Below are positions 1 through 5,675 of a DNA stretch of 5,779 nucleotides, one piece after another. The notes below the pieces were generated by a model that saw only the letters and a list, made by a program, of their open reading frames with translations, was not told where the DNA came from and searched no databases. Numbering within the stretch: position 1 is the stretch's first letter; the number at the start of each line of letters is the position of its first letter. The stretch covers positions 1 through 5,779 of the forward strand of contig JACZQL010000113.1 of the NCBI GenBank assembly GCA_022545745.1. The letters run 5' to 3'. The position numbers and the translations under genes are program-made. Source of the stretch: Deltaproteobacteria bacterium. GTDB taxonomy: Bacteria; Desulfobacterota_B; Binatia; UBA9968.

Positions 1-39
1 AACTCCAGATTTGTTTTAAAACTTCTAAAGGTTTCTCCG

Positions 40-1143
40 ATGGTGGACATTAAGTTTGACTCTGTCACCAAGGTTCTGGGTCAGGTCAGGGCCGTTAACA
101 ATCTAACCCTGGAAATACAGCCCAAAGAACTCTTCTTCCTACTGGGGCCATCCGGTTGCGGCAAGACCACCGCGCTGCGTTTGGTGGCCGGGTTTTATAC
201 GCCCGATGAGGGGCGTATTCTTTTTGACGGTCAGGACAAGAGCCGTGTTCCTCCCCATAAACGGAACACGGGCATGGTGTTCCAGAATTATGCGCTTTGG
301 CCACATATGGATGTGCAGCGAAACGTTGCCTATGGTCTCAACATTCGAAAAGTCTCGGACAGTGAGAAACAAAAGCGTGTTCGACGAGCCTTGGAAATCG
401 TACGAATGGATCACTACGCGGAACGCTTGCCCAACCAACTCTCTGGCGGTGAGCAGCAAAGGGTCGCCCTGGCCCGGGCCCTGGTCATCGAACCCGACGT
501 GGTTTTGCTCGACGAGCCCCTATCCAATCTGGACGCCCACCTACGCACCGAGATGCGAGCCGAGATCAAGCAGATTCATACCCAGATCCAGCGGACCATG
601 ATCTATGTCACCCACGACCAGACCGAGGCCCTTTCCATGGCCGATCGCGTCGCTGTGATGCGGAGCGGACAGGTGGTTCAAGTGGGCCCACCGCGGATGC
701 TCTATGCGTGTCCCGAATCGTCCTTCGTGGCAAAGTTCATCGGTGGGACCAACCTCCTGGCAGGGCGATTGGAAGAGGCAGGCGATACCCTGGTGGTCAA
801 AACACCAGTTGGAATCTTGCGGGCCACGAACAGCCCGGCGCGGCTATCGCGGGGTGACCTGGTCTATTGCTCGATACGCCCTGAATCCCTACGGTTGGAG
901 CGGACCGGGCCGCCAGCAAAGACGACTCAAGCCTCTGCCGAACACCAACTCAATCAACTGGTAGGCGAAGTGCAAAGTATCACGTACCTGGGTAGCAACG
1001 AACAGTACACCATCCGTCTCGCTGATGGGTCCCTTGTGCAAGCGGTGGAATACAATCCTCATACAAGAAAGGCCGAGGTGGGAAACCAGGTGACGCTCCA
1101 ATTCCAACCTCAGGATGTGGTTGTTTTACCACAGGAGGATTGA
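40..1143 (+). CDS. ABC importer ATP-binding protein, FbpC/PotA/CysA-like with TOBE-like domain
   Basis: This is the ATPase that would power uptake of a small solute (iron(III), polyamine, thiamine or similar) through the permease encoded next. It is 367 residues, normal for the family. Visible motifs are Walker A GPSGCGKT at 36-43, the Q-loop Gln at 82, signature LSGGEQQ at 134-140, Walker B VVLLDE at 154-159, D-loop SNLD at 162-165 and H-loop His192 in YVTHDQTEA. Residues from about 235 onward form the C-terminal regulatory part, with a TOBE_2-like segment around 305-362 (GEVQSITYLGSNEQYTIRL). All catalytic residues are present. The ATG at 40 fits the usual family N-terminus and has a weak AAAGG about 8 bases upstream, but the frame stays open to the window edge, so a start further left cannot be excluded. 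The stop lies one base before the permease GTG, so the two are co-transcribed and probably translationally coupled. The substrate cannot be read from the ATPase alone. Confidence 0.95.
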   Translation: MVDIKFDSVTKVLGQVRAVNNLTLEIQPKELFFLLGPSGCGKTTALRLVAGFYTPDEGRILFDGQDKSRVPPHKRNTGMVFQNYALWPHMDVQRNVAYGLNIRKVSDSEKQKRVRRALEIVRMDHYAERLPNQLSGGEQQRVALARALVIEPDVVLLDEPLSNLDAHLRTEMRAEIKQIHTQIQRTMIYVTHDQTEALSMADRVAVMRSGQVVQVGPPRMLYACPESSFVAKFIGGTNLLAGRLEEAGDTLVVKTPVGILRATNSPARLSRGDLVYCSIRPESLRLERTGPPAKTTQASAEHQLNQLVGEVQSITYLGSNEQYTIRLADGSLVQAVEYNPHTRKAEVGNQVTLQFQPQDVVVLPQED

Positions 1144-1147
1144 GGTG
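1133..1147 (+). promoter_or_regulatory. Shine-Dalgarno AGGAGG deciding a GTG start
   Basis: AGGAGG at 1133-1138 lies inside the last codons of the ATPase gene and precedes GTG (1145-1147) by 6 bases, with the ATPase TGA at 1141-1143 between them. This is a textbook coupled start and argues against the longer frame beginning at the ATG at 1115. Confidence 0.85.
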
Positions 1148-2839
1148 ACTCGGTGGTTGCGGCGTTATGATTTGACCCCTGCCAATTGGCTGGTTTTGAT
1201 CCTGCTGGTGGCCTTCTTCTCCCTGTTCCTGTTGTACCCCCTCTCCTACGTCTTCTCCAGTGCCTTTTTCACGAATGAGGGGTTTTCTCTAGTCTTCTTT
1301 AGGCTCATGCTGACCAACCCCAACTATCGGGAAGTCCTGATCAACAGCGTCAATTTAGGTTTGGTGGTGACGCTGCTGACCACCCTGCTCAGCTTACCCC
1401 TAGCCCTGCTATTGGTCCGTTTTGACTTCCCCGGCAAGGGGCTACTGAGTGGGTTGATCTTGGTTCCCATGGTGTTACCCCCGTTCGTGGGGGCCATTGG
1501 CATGCGTCATTTAATGGCCCGCTTCGGATCCATCAATCTGCTGCTCCTGGAGATGGGCGTCATCGACCAACCCATTGACTGGCTCGGTGGCGGTTTTTGG
1601 AGCGTCGTCATATTGCTGGTGCTCCACCTCTATCCGATCATGTACCTCAACGTGGCAGCGGCCCTGGCCAATGTCGATCCAAGCCTCGAGGAAGCAGCCC
1701 GCAACCTGGGTGCGAGCGGGTTTAAGTTGTTTAGGACGGTCACCTTTCCTTTGATGTTACCGGGCTATTTCGCCGGGGCCATCATCGTGTTTATCTGGGC
1801 CTTCACCGACCTGGGCACCCCTTTGGTCTTTGAATACCGGGAGGTCATCGCGGTTCAGATCTTCAATATGGTGACCGATTTACATCAAAACCCTATGGGT
1901 TACGCCCTTGTGACTACCGTTATTGTCCTGACCCTTTTCTTCTTTTACCTGACCAAACGCCTAACAGGCAGCAAGAGCACTGAGATGTTGGCGCGAGGCC
2001 ATGTGGCTTCCGCGGTTCGACCTGCATCGTTTCGGGGCACCGTCCTGATTTACGGGTTTGTGCTGGGAATTTCGGCTGTCGCCCTGCTTCCCCATTTCGG
2101 AGTTTTACTCACTTCCATCACTGACCGTTGGTTTATGAGTGTCTTGCCAAGCGAGATTACGCTCAAGTTCTATCGTGACGTCTTCGTCCACGATCTCACC
2201 CTGCTTAGCATCAGAAACAGCCTTCTGCTCAGCAGTTTGAGCACCGTCGTTGACATCATATTAGGAGTTGGAATCGCTTACCTGCTGACTCGCAAGCGCA
2301 TCCCCGGAAAGAACGTACTGGATAGCCTGGCCATGCTTCCTTTAGCCCTCCCCGGGCTGGTCATAGCCTTTGGATATGTTGCAGCCTTCTCCGGGACCCT
2401 GTTGGATGCGCGTGTGAATCCGATTCCGCTCCTCGTCATCGCCTATTCTGTGCGCCGCCTCCCCTTCATGGTAAGGGCCGCGTACGCAGGTTTTCAGCAG
2501 ACAAGCGTTGTCCTTGAAGAAGCAGCCATGAATCTAGGCGCCAGTCCCATGCGGACCCTCTATCAGATCACCTTCCCGCTGGTGTTCGCCAACCTCATCG
2601 CCGGCGCCATCCTGTGCTTTTCCTTCGCCATGTTGGAGGTGAGCGACAGCCTGATCCTGGCCCTGAGAGAACAGTATTACCCCATCACCAAGGCCATATA
2701 CGTCTTATTGAGGCGGATCACTGATGGCCCCTACATTGCCAGTGCCATGGGCATGCTGGGTTTGTTCCTGTTGGCTAGCAGTCTGGTGGTGGCAGGCCAC
2801 TTTCTCGGCCGCCGAATGGGAGAACTCTTCAGAATCTAA
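1145..2839 (+). CDS. Fused two-domain ABC importer permease, FbpB/ThiP-like
   Basis: This inner-membrane permease is the channel partner of the preceding ATPase. At 564 residues it carries two homologous permease halves in one chain, as in FbpB and ThiP, and shows about twelve hydrophobic segments (roughly 15-40, 70-92, 98-120, 150-172, 208-232 and 253-270 in the first half, with a similar set from about 299). Each half has the cytoplasmic EAA loop that docks on the ATPase: EEAARNLGASGFKLFRTVTF from residue 182 and EEAAMNLGASPMRTLYQITF from residue 458. I chose the GTG start at 1145 because AGGAGG (1133-1138) lies 6 bases upstream. The in-frame ATG at 1115 would overlap the ATPase by 29 bases and add ten residues (MWLFYHRRIE) unlike a family N-terminus. 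No substrate-binding protein gene follows, so it should lie left of the window. Iron(III) is a common substrate for this architecture, but thiamine, phosphonate or polyamines remain possible. Confidence 0.93.
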   Translation: MTRWLRRYDLTPANWLVLILLVAFFSLFLLYPLSYVFSSAFFTNEGFSLVFFRLMLTNPNYREVLINSVNLGLVVTLLTTLLSLPLALLLVRFDFPGKGLLSGLILVPMVLPPFVGAIGMRHLMARFGSINLLLLEMGVIDQPIDWLGGGFWSVVILLVLHLYPIMYLNVAAALANVDPSLEEAARNLGASGFKLFRTVTFPLMLPGYFAGAIIVFIWAFTDLGTPLVFEYREVIAVQIFNMVTDLHQNPMGYALVTTVIVLTLFFFYLTKRLTGSKSTEMLARGHVASAVRPASFRGTVLIYGFVLGISAVALLPHFGVLLTSITDRWFMSVLPSEITLKFYRDVFVHDLTLLSIRNSLLLSSLSTVVDIILGVGIAYLLTRKRIPGKNVLDSLAMLPLALPGLVIAFGYVAAFSGTLLDARVNPIPLLVIAYSVRRLPFMVRAAYAGFQQTSVVLEEAAMNLGASPMRTLYQITFPLVFANLIAGAILCFSFAMLEVSDSLILALREQYYPITKAIYVLLRRITDGPYIASAMGMLGLFLLASSLVVAGHFLGRRMGELFRI

Positions 2840-2864
2840 GCCTGCTGTGATGGAAGCAGCGGGC
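2840..2864 (+). terminator. Hairpin directly after the permease stop, terminator-like without U-tract
   Basis: The arms GCCTGCTGT (2840-2848) and GCAGCGGGC (2856-2864) pair over 9 positions including two G-T wobbles, around a 7-base loop. The hairpin begins at the base after the TAA stop, a good position for a 3' mRNA stabiliser or attenuated terminator. What follows is AGCTAAGCG rather than a run of T, so intrinsic termination is doubtful. Confidence 0.4.
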
Positions 2865-2897
2865 AGCTAAGCGCAGAGCGCAAAGCGTCAAAAGCTA

Positions 2898-2920
2898 TTA
2901 ACCGCAGATTTACGCAGATG
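2898..2920 (+). repeat. TTAACCGCAGAT repeat, forward copy
   Basis: TTAACCGCAGATTTACGCAG begins here, made of CGCAGAT units about 10 bases apart. It is the left outer arm of the mirror cluster. It matches the forward copy at 5224 and is inverted relative to those at 3145-3167, 3178-3193 and 5742-5779. Confidence 0.8.
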
Positions 2921-3144
2921 GACACCGAGGGATATGCGCTAAGCGCATGGCGCAAGGCGACTAAATTAGTGACGAGTAACGAGTACTGAGGACGGGGCGA
3001 GAAGCGTAAAGAGACAACAGACTACGGACAACGGACTACAGACTTCCGGTCGTCAATCCCTGGATCCGGGTCAAAGGTCAGTAGTCGGTAGTCAGTGGTC
3101 CCGAATCCGCAAGGACGCTATGCGCTCTGCTCTTTGCTATTACC

Positions 3145-3167
3145 CGTCTGCGTTCGTCTGCGGTTAA
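3145..3167 (-). repeat. TTAACCGCAGAC repeat, inverted copy
   Basis: Read on the minus strand this is TTAACCGCAGACGAACGCAG followed by ACG. It is the right-hand partner of the copy at 2898-2920; the two 10-base ends TTAACCGCAG / CTGCGGTTAA are perfect complements. Confidence 0.8.
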
Positions 3168-3177
3168 GAATCTTAAA

Positions 3178-3193
3178 GCGTTTCTGCGGTTAA
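3178..3193 (-). repeat. Short TTAACCGCAG repeat, inverted copy
   Basis: The minus strand reads TTAACCGCAGAAACGC. It lies 18 bases beyond the stop codon of the minus-strand permease gene and is the last repeat before the ABC exporter module. Confidence 0.7.
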
Positions 3194-3211
3194 TGTTCTC
3201 AGATTCCAGAC

Positions 3212-4393
3212 CTATCGAATAAACAACATTCTTACCAGGTCGTTGGAAAACTGATTTACCAAAAACACCATCACACCACACAAGACTCCGCTCATTAGGA
3301 CGATGATCAGTATTTCTGCCCCAAGAAGGCGAGCAATGGTCATTCGGTTACAGCCAAGCTTGAAGATCGTGTTGATCTCCCTTTGACGCAGTCGCAGTGA
3401 GAGGGCGAATACGAGGAGGATGGCCAGCACTGTCCCTAATCCGACTACAGAGATCACTGCCTCCAGCATGTTCTTTATGCGAAAGATATTCTGGAGTAAT
3501 CCATCAATAACGTCATCCGGTTTGACAATTTGATGGCTCTCCTTGCTGGACACAAAACGACCTCTCAGGATGGTCCCGGACTTGGTGTCCCTGGGTACAG
3601 CAATCACCGCGGTGATTGGGTAAATGGATGTATCGCCGTGAAAGTGAAACGAATCCAGATTGGCTTCGGTGATCTCCGTGTAATGCTGAAGCTTCGCGTT
3701 CGCAACCACGTTTGTTTCGGTGCGGTTGAGAATGACCGATTGATCTTTGGTTTTAGCTACATCTTCATGGCCATGGCCGAGCCCCTGCATGACCCAAGCG
3801 GTTTTGATGTCGACAAATACAGCCAGGTCATCGGATGTATGCGATTTCTCTAAAACGCCGACCACTTTCATCTTCAGTGGGTACACGCCGGCCAGGTCGA
3901 AGAGATTCTCCGGTGATGAGACTAGACTATCACCGGGTTTGATGCCAAGCCGCTCCGCAACGGTGGCGCCCAACACACATTCGCCGAGCAAAGCAAGAAA
4001 GCGCCCCTCGGCGATTTTCAGACCTCGAAAGTCGAAATAGTCCAGGGTCGTTCCGATAACAGGATGTCCCCTGGCTCGAAAGCGGGCGTAGATGGGAATG
4101 GGCGAAGCGAGGTTAGAATCTCTAACCCGCGCCGCTGTCTTCATATTAATGAGTTCCGGTACCCCATCTCCGAAATAAAGCGTGCTCATGACGAGATCCA
4201 GTGCGCTGCCCTTTGCGCCGATGAGCAGCGGTGTGGAAACGGCCCGTGACATGAGTTGTCTTTCGCTCTCATTGAGCAAGAGTTCAAGCGCAAGCGGTAG
4301 GAATCCGATGAGCGTAATGCAGGCCACCAGCGTGGCCGTTTTGACCTGGTTGAAGCTCACATATTTCCAGGCGATATATAGACTATCGTACAT
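3212..4393 (-). CDS. MacB/FtsX-type ABC transporter permease, possibly C-terminally short
   Basis: This is an inner-membrane permease of the MacB/LolC/FtsX superfamily, 393 residues. TM1 lies at about 18-40, then a large extracytoplasmic domain at about 41-308 (MacB_PCD-like, with a porter-like core around 130-195), TM2 at about 309-334, a basic cytoplasmic loop RLRQREINTIFKLGCNRMTI, and TM3 at about 357-381. The family usually has a fourth TM; here the chain stops at NDLVRMLFIR right after TM3. His-containing patches GLGHGHED (204-211) and DSFHFHGD (247-254) lie in the periplasmic part. The partner ATPase is encoded upstream on the same strand. The ATG at 4393 has no recognisable Shine-Dalgarno sequence, and an in-frame TAA lies 15 bases upstream, so no longer start is possible. 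Resemblance to permeases of Zrg-like zinc systems is from memory and weak. Lipoprotein, peptide or metal-related roles are all possible. Confidence 0.88.
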   Translation of the reverse strand: MYDSLYIAWKYVSFNQVKTATLVACITLIGFLPLALELLLNESERQLMSRAVSTPLLIGAKGSALDLVMSTLYFGDGVPELINMKTAARVRDSNLASPIPIYARFRARGHPVIGTTLDYFDFRGLKIAEGRFLALLGECVLGATVAERLGIKPGDSLVSSPENLFDLAGVYPLKMKVVGVLEKSHTSDDLAVFVDIKTAWVMQGLGHGHEDVAKTKDQSVILNRTETNVVANAKLQHYTEITEANLDSFHFHGDTSIYPITAVIAVPRDTKSGTILRGRFVSSKESHQIVKPDDVIDGLLQNIFRIKNMLEAVISVVGLGTVLAILLVFALSLRLRQREINTIFKLGCNRMTIARLLGAEILIIVLMSGVLCGVMVFLVNQFSNDLVRMLFIR

Positions 4394-4400
4394 TTTAGCT

Positions 4401-4457
4401 TGATAATTTTAGAGTTTAGATTGTTGGATTTCGGATTTGGGATTTTGATTTTTGGTT
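4401..4457. repeat. AT-rich degenerate repeat block (AATCCCAAATCCGAAATCC type), left arm
   Basis: On the plus strand this contains GGATTTCGGATTTGGGATTT-like words preceded by TTTTAGAGTTTAGATTG. It occupies the 5' leader of the minus-strand permease gene up to about 8 bases from its ATG. It is inverted relative to the GATTTTAGATT block at 4533-4582. Confidence 0.65.
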
Positions 4458-4504
4458 CTTTGCTTTAACTGTTCCTCGGTTATAGTCGGACCTCCCATAA
4501 TCAT
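4409..4504 (-). pseudogene. Stub of a four-helix-bundle (S23/IVP-type) protein gene
   Basis: On the minus strand a short frame starts at the ATG at 4504 (or 4498) and reads MIMGGPTITEEQLKQRTKN, then runs into QNPKSEIQQSKL encoded by the AT-rich repeat, and stops at 4409-4411. From memory, the EEQLKQRTK stretch is the typical N-terminus of the four-helix-bundle proteins related to 23S rRNA intervening-sequence proteins, which normally continue with FALRVIKL... to about 120 residues. Everything after RTKN appears lost and replaced by repeat sequence. The match covers only about ten informative residues, so it is suggestive rather than proven. The frame lies between the two ABC genes, and its stop is in frame with the permease ATG and 15 bases upstream of it. 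Confidence 0.5.
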
Positions 4505-4532
4505 ATTCCAATTCGAAAATAGTAGAGATCAT

Positions 4533-4582
4533 TGTTCTAAAATCGCTAATCTAAAATCTTCGATCTAAAATCTTTAAAATCT
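4533..4582. repeat. AT-rich degenerate repeat block (GATTTTAGATT type), right arm
   Basis: TCTAAAATC words recur at about 4536-4544, 4550-4558, 4564-4572 and 4574-4582 (the last as TTTAAAATC). On the minus strand this reads as repeated GATTTTAGA. The block overlaps the last 11 codons or so and the stop codon of the ATPase gene, and it is inverted relative to the block at 4401-4457. Confidence 0.7.
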
Positions 4583-5214
4583 ATGGTTCGATCAAACCGT
4601 TTCAATAATTCGTAGTCGTGGGTCACGGCCAGAAGGGTAGCGTTATGGTCTTCTACACTTTGAAACAGTAGATCCAGGATGAGAGTCTTGTTGTCTGGGT
4701 CGAGATTTCCCGTGGCCTCGTCCGCTAGAATGAGTTTCGGATGGGGGAGCAATGCGCGACAGATGGCGGCGCGCTGCTTTTCCCCTTGGGAGAGTTCATC
4801 AGGGGGGCGCTTGAGCTTATCGCCAATACCCATGGCCTGGGTCAACGCTATGGCACGGGCATTCACGTGACTGTCTAATTTCAGGGCACTGGTAATTCGG
4901 TAGGGATGGAGGACATTGTCTAGGACATTGAGGTAATCGAGAAGCTCAAAGTCCTGAAATACAAAGCCGATCTTGGTGATGCGGAAGTCACGCCTTTGAG
5001 CATCGTTGAGGCTGCTTACCTCGACATTATCCACGTTGACCGCGCCGCTGAGGGGCGTGAATATACCCGCGATCAGATTCAGGAGCGTGGTCTTTCCCGA
5101 ACCGCTCGGCCCGATAACCGCAACCTTCTCAGACCTCTCGACGGTGAATTCGGGAATGCTCAAACGGAAATCACTGTTGGGATATCCGAACTCCAGAGAA
5201 CGAATATTAATCAT
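4546..5214 (-). CDS. LolD/MacB-type ABC transporter ATP-binding protein
   Basis: This cytoplasmic ATPase should pair with the FtsX-like permease encoded downstream on the same strand. At 222 residues it is normal for LolD/FtsE/MacB-type ATPases and has no extra domain. Motifs are Walker A GPSGSGKT at 35-42, Q-loop Gln87 in FVFQDFELLDYL, signature LSQGEKQR at 141-148 (Gln in place of the first Gly of LSGGQ), Walker B LILADE at 161-166, D-loop GNLD at 169-172 and H-loop His199 in VTHDYELL. The catalytic residues are intact. The last residues, about 211-222 (IDFKDFRSKILD), are encoded by GATTTTAGA-type repeat DNA, and the repeat also provides the stop codon. No Shine-Dalgarno sequence precedes the ATG; the 36 bases upstream are mostly TTAACCGCAGAT repeat. 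A 152-base gap separates it from the permease, where such pairs normally overlap or nearly touch. Confidence 0.93.
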   Translation of the reverse strand: MINIRSLEFGYPNSDFRLSIPEFTVERSEKVAVIGPSGSGKTTLLNLIAGIFTPLSGAVNVDNVEVSSLNDAQRRDFRITKIGFVFQDFELLDYLNVLDNVLHPYRITSALKLDSHVNARAIALTQAMGIGDKLKRPPDELSQGEKQRAAICRALLPHPKLILADEATGNLDPDNKTLILDLLFQSVEDHNATLLAVTHDYELLKRFDRTIDFKDFRSKILD

Positions 5215-5223
5215 AAAATTTAC

Positions 5224-5250
5224 TTAACCGCAGATTAACGCAGAAATTAA
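5224..5250 (+). repeat. TTAACCGCAGAT repeat between GxxExxY and ATPase genes
   Basis: Two units, TTAACCGCAGAT and TAACGCAGAAATTAA, fill almost the whole 32-base gap between the GxxExxY pseudogene stop (5247-5249) and the ATPase start at 5214. The repeat overlaps the TAA of the pseudogene. It is inverted relative to the copy at the right end of the window. Confidence 0.8.
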
Positions 5251-5633
5251 TCCTCTTGCCCTTCGGGCAAATTTAACACCATACGTTTTATTTCAGCCAT
5301 TGGATGTTTCATATTGACCAGAATACCAACTTGTATTCCCGTCCCTTTCAGGTAATTCAATAACTGTGTTTTGTGAATTTTTTCGAGCTTTGCTACTGTT
5401 TTAAGCTCGACAATGACAGTACCTTCAACGAGGATGTCAACAATGTACTCCCCGACGACATTTTCTTTATATTAGACCTTGACTGGAATCTGGCTCTCAG
5501 CTTTAAAGCCCCGTGCGTGGAGTTCAATCAGGAGCGCATTTTCATAAACCTTTTCCAGGTAACCAGAGCCAAGAACCCTATTCACCTCGAGCACAGCACC
5601 CCTTATCCCGTATGCAATGGTATTTAGATCCAT
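5247..5633 (-). pseudogene. GxxExxY protein (PD-(D/E)XK nuclease-like), disrupted by one in-frame stop
   Basis: Read on the minus strand from the ATG at 5633, this gives a full-length family member of 128 codons with a single internal TAA at codon 54 (5472-5474). The N-terminal part is MDLNTIAYGIRGAVLEVNRV, then GSGYLEKVYENAL with the GxxExxY motif at G24, E27 and Y30. After the stop the frame continues YKENVVGEYIVDILVEG..., with nuclease-like D66 and E76-x-K78 (VELK), QLLNYLK at 90-96 and a normal C-terminus ending NLPEGQED. No frame shift is needed, so the lesion is one nonsense change; homologues usually have a residue such as Tyr, His or Asn before YK. The truncated 53-residue product lacks the catalytic residues, and no good restart codon follows the stop. 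Family members are small proteins of poorly known role. The gene is bracketed by inverted TTAACCGCAG repeats. Confidence 0.85.
5256..5270. other. Short GC hairpin at the 3' end of the GxxExxY pseudogene
   Basis: TTGCCC and GGGCAA pair perfectly over six bases around a three-base loop. On the minus strand it falls in the codons for LPEGQ just before the stop and is followed by GAGGATTAATTT, which is a poor U-tract. It may simply reflect coding sequence, though it could stabilise a 3' end. Confidence 0.35.
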
Positions 5634-5637
5634 TGCA
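5613..5637. promoter_or_regulatory. Perfect 8-bp inverted repeat over the GxxExxY start codon
   Basis: TGCAATGG (5613-5620) and CCATTGCA (5630-5637) are exact reverse complements separated by 9 bases. On the minus strand the start codon ATG (5633-5631) lies inside one arm. In mRNA the hairpin would bury the start codon; in DNA it resembles an operator. No function is shown, and part of it is coding. Confidence 0.35.
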
Positions 5638-5675
5638 CTCTGTGCCACTCAGCGGTTTATATGCATAGAAAATAA

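Larger units (their letters stand above)
2865..3193. repeat. Nested mirror-arranged degenerate repeat cluster
   Basis: This gene-free stretch contains four families of short degenerate repeats. Family A is GCGCAGAGCGCAAAGCG at 2871-2887, with a variant at 2934-2959 and an inverted copy, GCGCTCTGCTCTTTGC, near 3122-3137. Family B is TTAACCGCAGATTTACGCAG from 2898, with inverted copies at 3145-3167 (CGTCTGCGGTTAA end) and 3178-3193. Family C is GACGAGTAACGAGTACTGAG at 2971-2990. Family D is GACTACGGACAACGGACTAC at 3020-3039, with its inverted counterpart GTCAGTAGTCGGTAGTCAG at 3077-3095. The order reads B-A-C-D then D'-A'-B', so the block is an imperfect palindrome centred near 3058. No protein-coding signal is convincing inside it. 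Confidence 0.8.

Noticed and set aside
1115..1144. ATG at 1115 as the permease start
   Set aside because: It would overlap the ATPase gene and add an untypical N-terminus. GTG at 1145 has AGGAGG at ideal spacing.
2865..3193. CRISPR array
   Set aside because: The repeats are degenerate, of several families and in both orientations, without regular unique spacers or cas genes.
2840..3211. tRNA or other structured RNA gene in the gap
   Set aside because: No cloverleaf or known RNA consensus was seen; the pairing is explained by inverted repeat families.
3078..3281. Minus-strand 67-residue frame over the repeat cluster
   Set aside because: It overlaps the end of the permease in another frame and is then encoded by repeat DNA; no recognisable domain.
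3078..3300. Frameshift restoring a fourth helix to the permease
   Set aside because: The other frame past the stop reads repeat-encoded, charged sequence with no hydrophobic stretch.
3530..4040. Plus-strand frames antisense to the FtsX-like permease
   Set aside because: They show no motif, while the minus-strand frame has a coherent MacB/FtsX layout.
5472..5474. TAA read as an amino acid (alternative genetic code)
   Set aside because: TAA is used as the terminal stop of the importer permease in this window, so reassignment is unlikely.
5373..5627. Plus-strand 84-residue frame
   Set aside because: It is the antisense shadow of the GxxExxY pseudogene, which shows clear family motifs on the minus strand.
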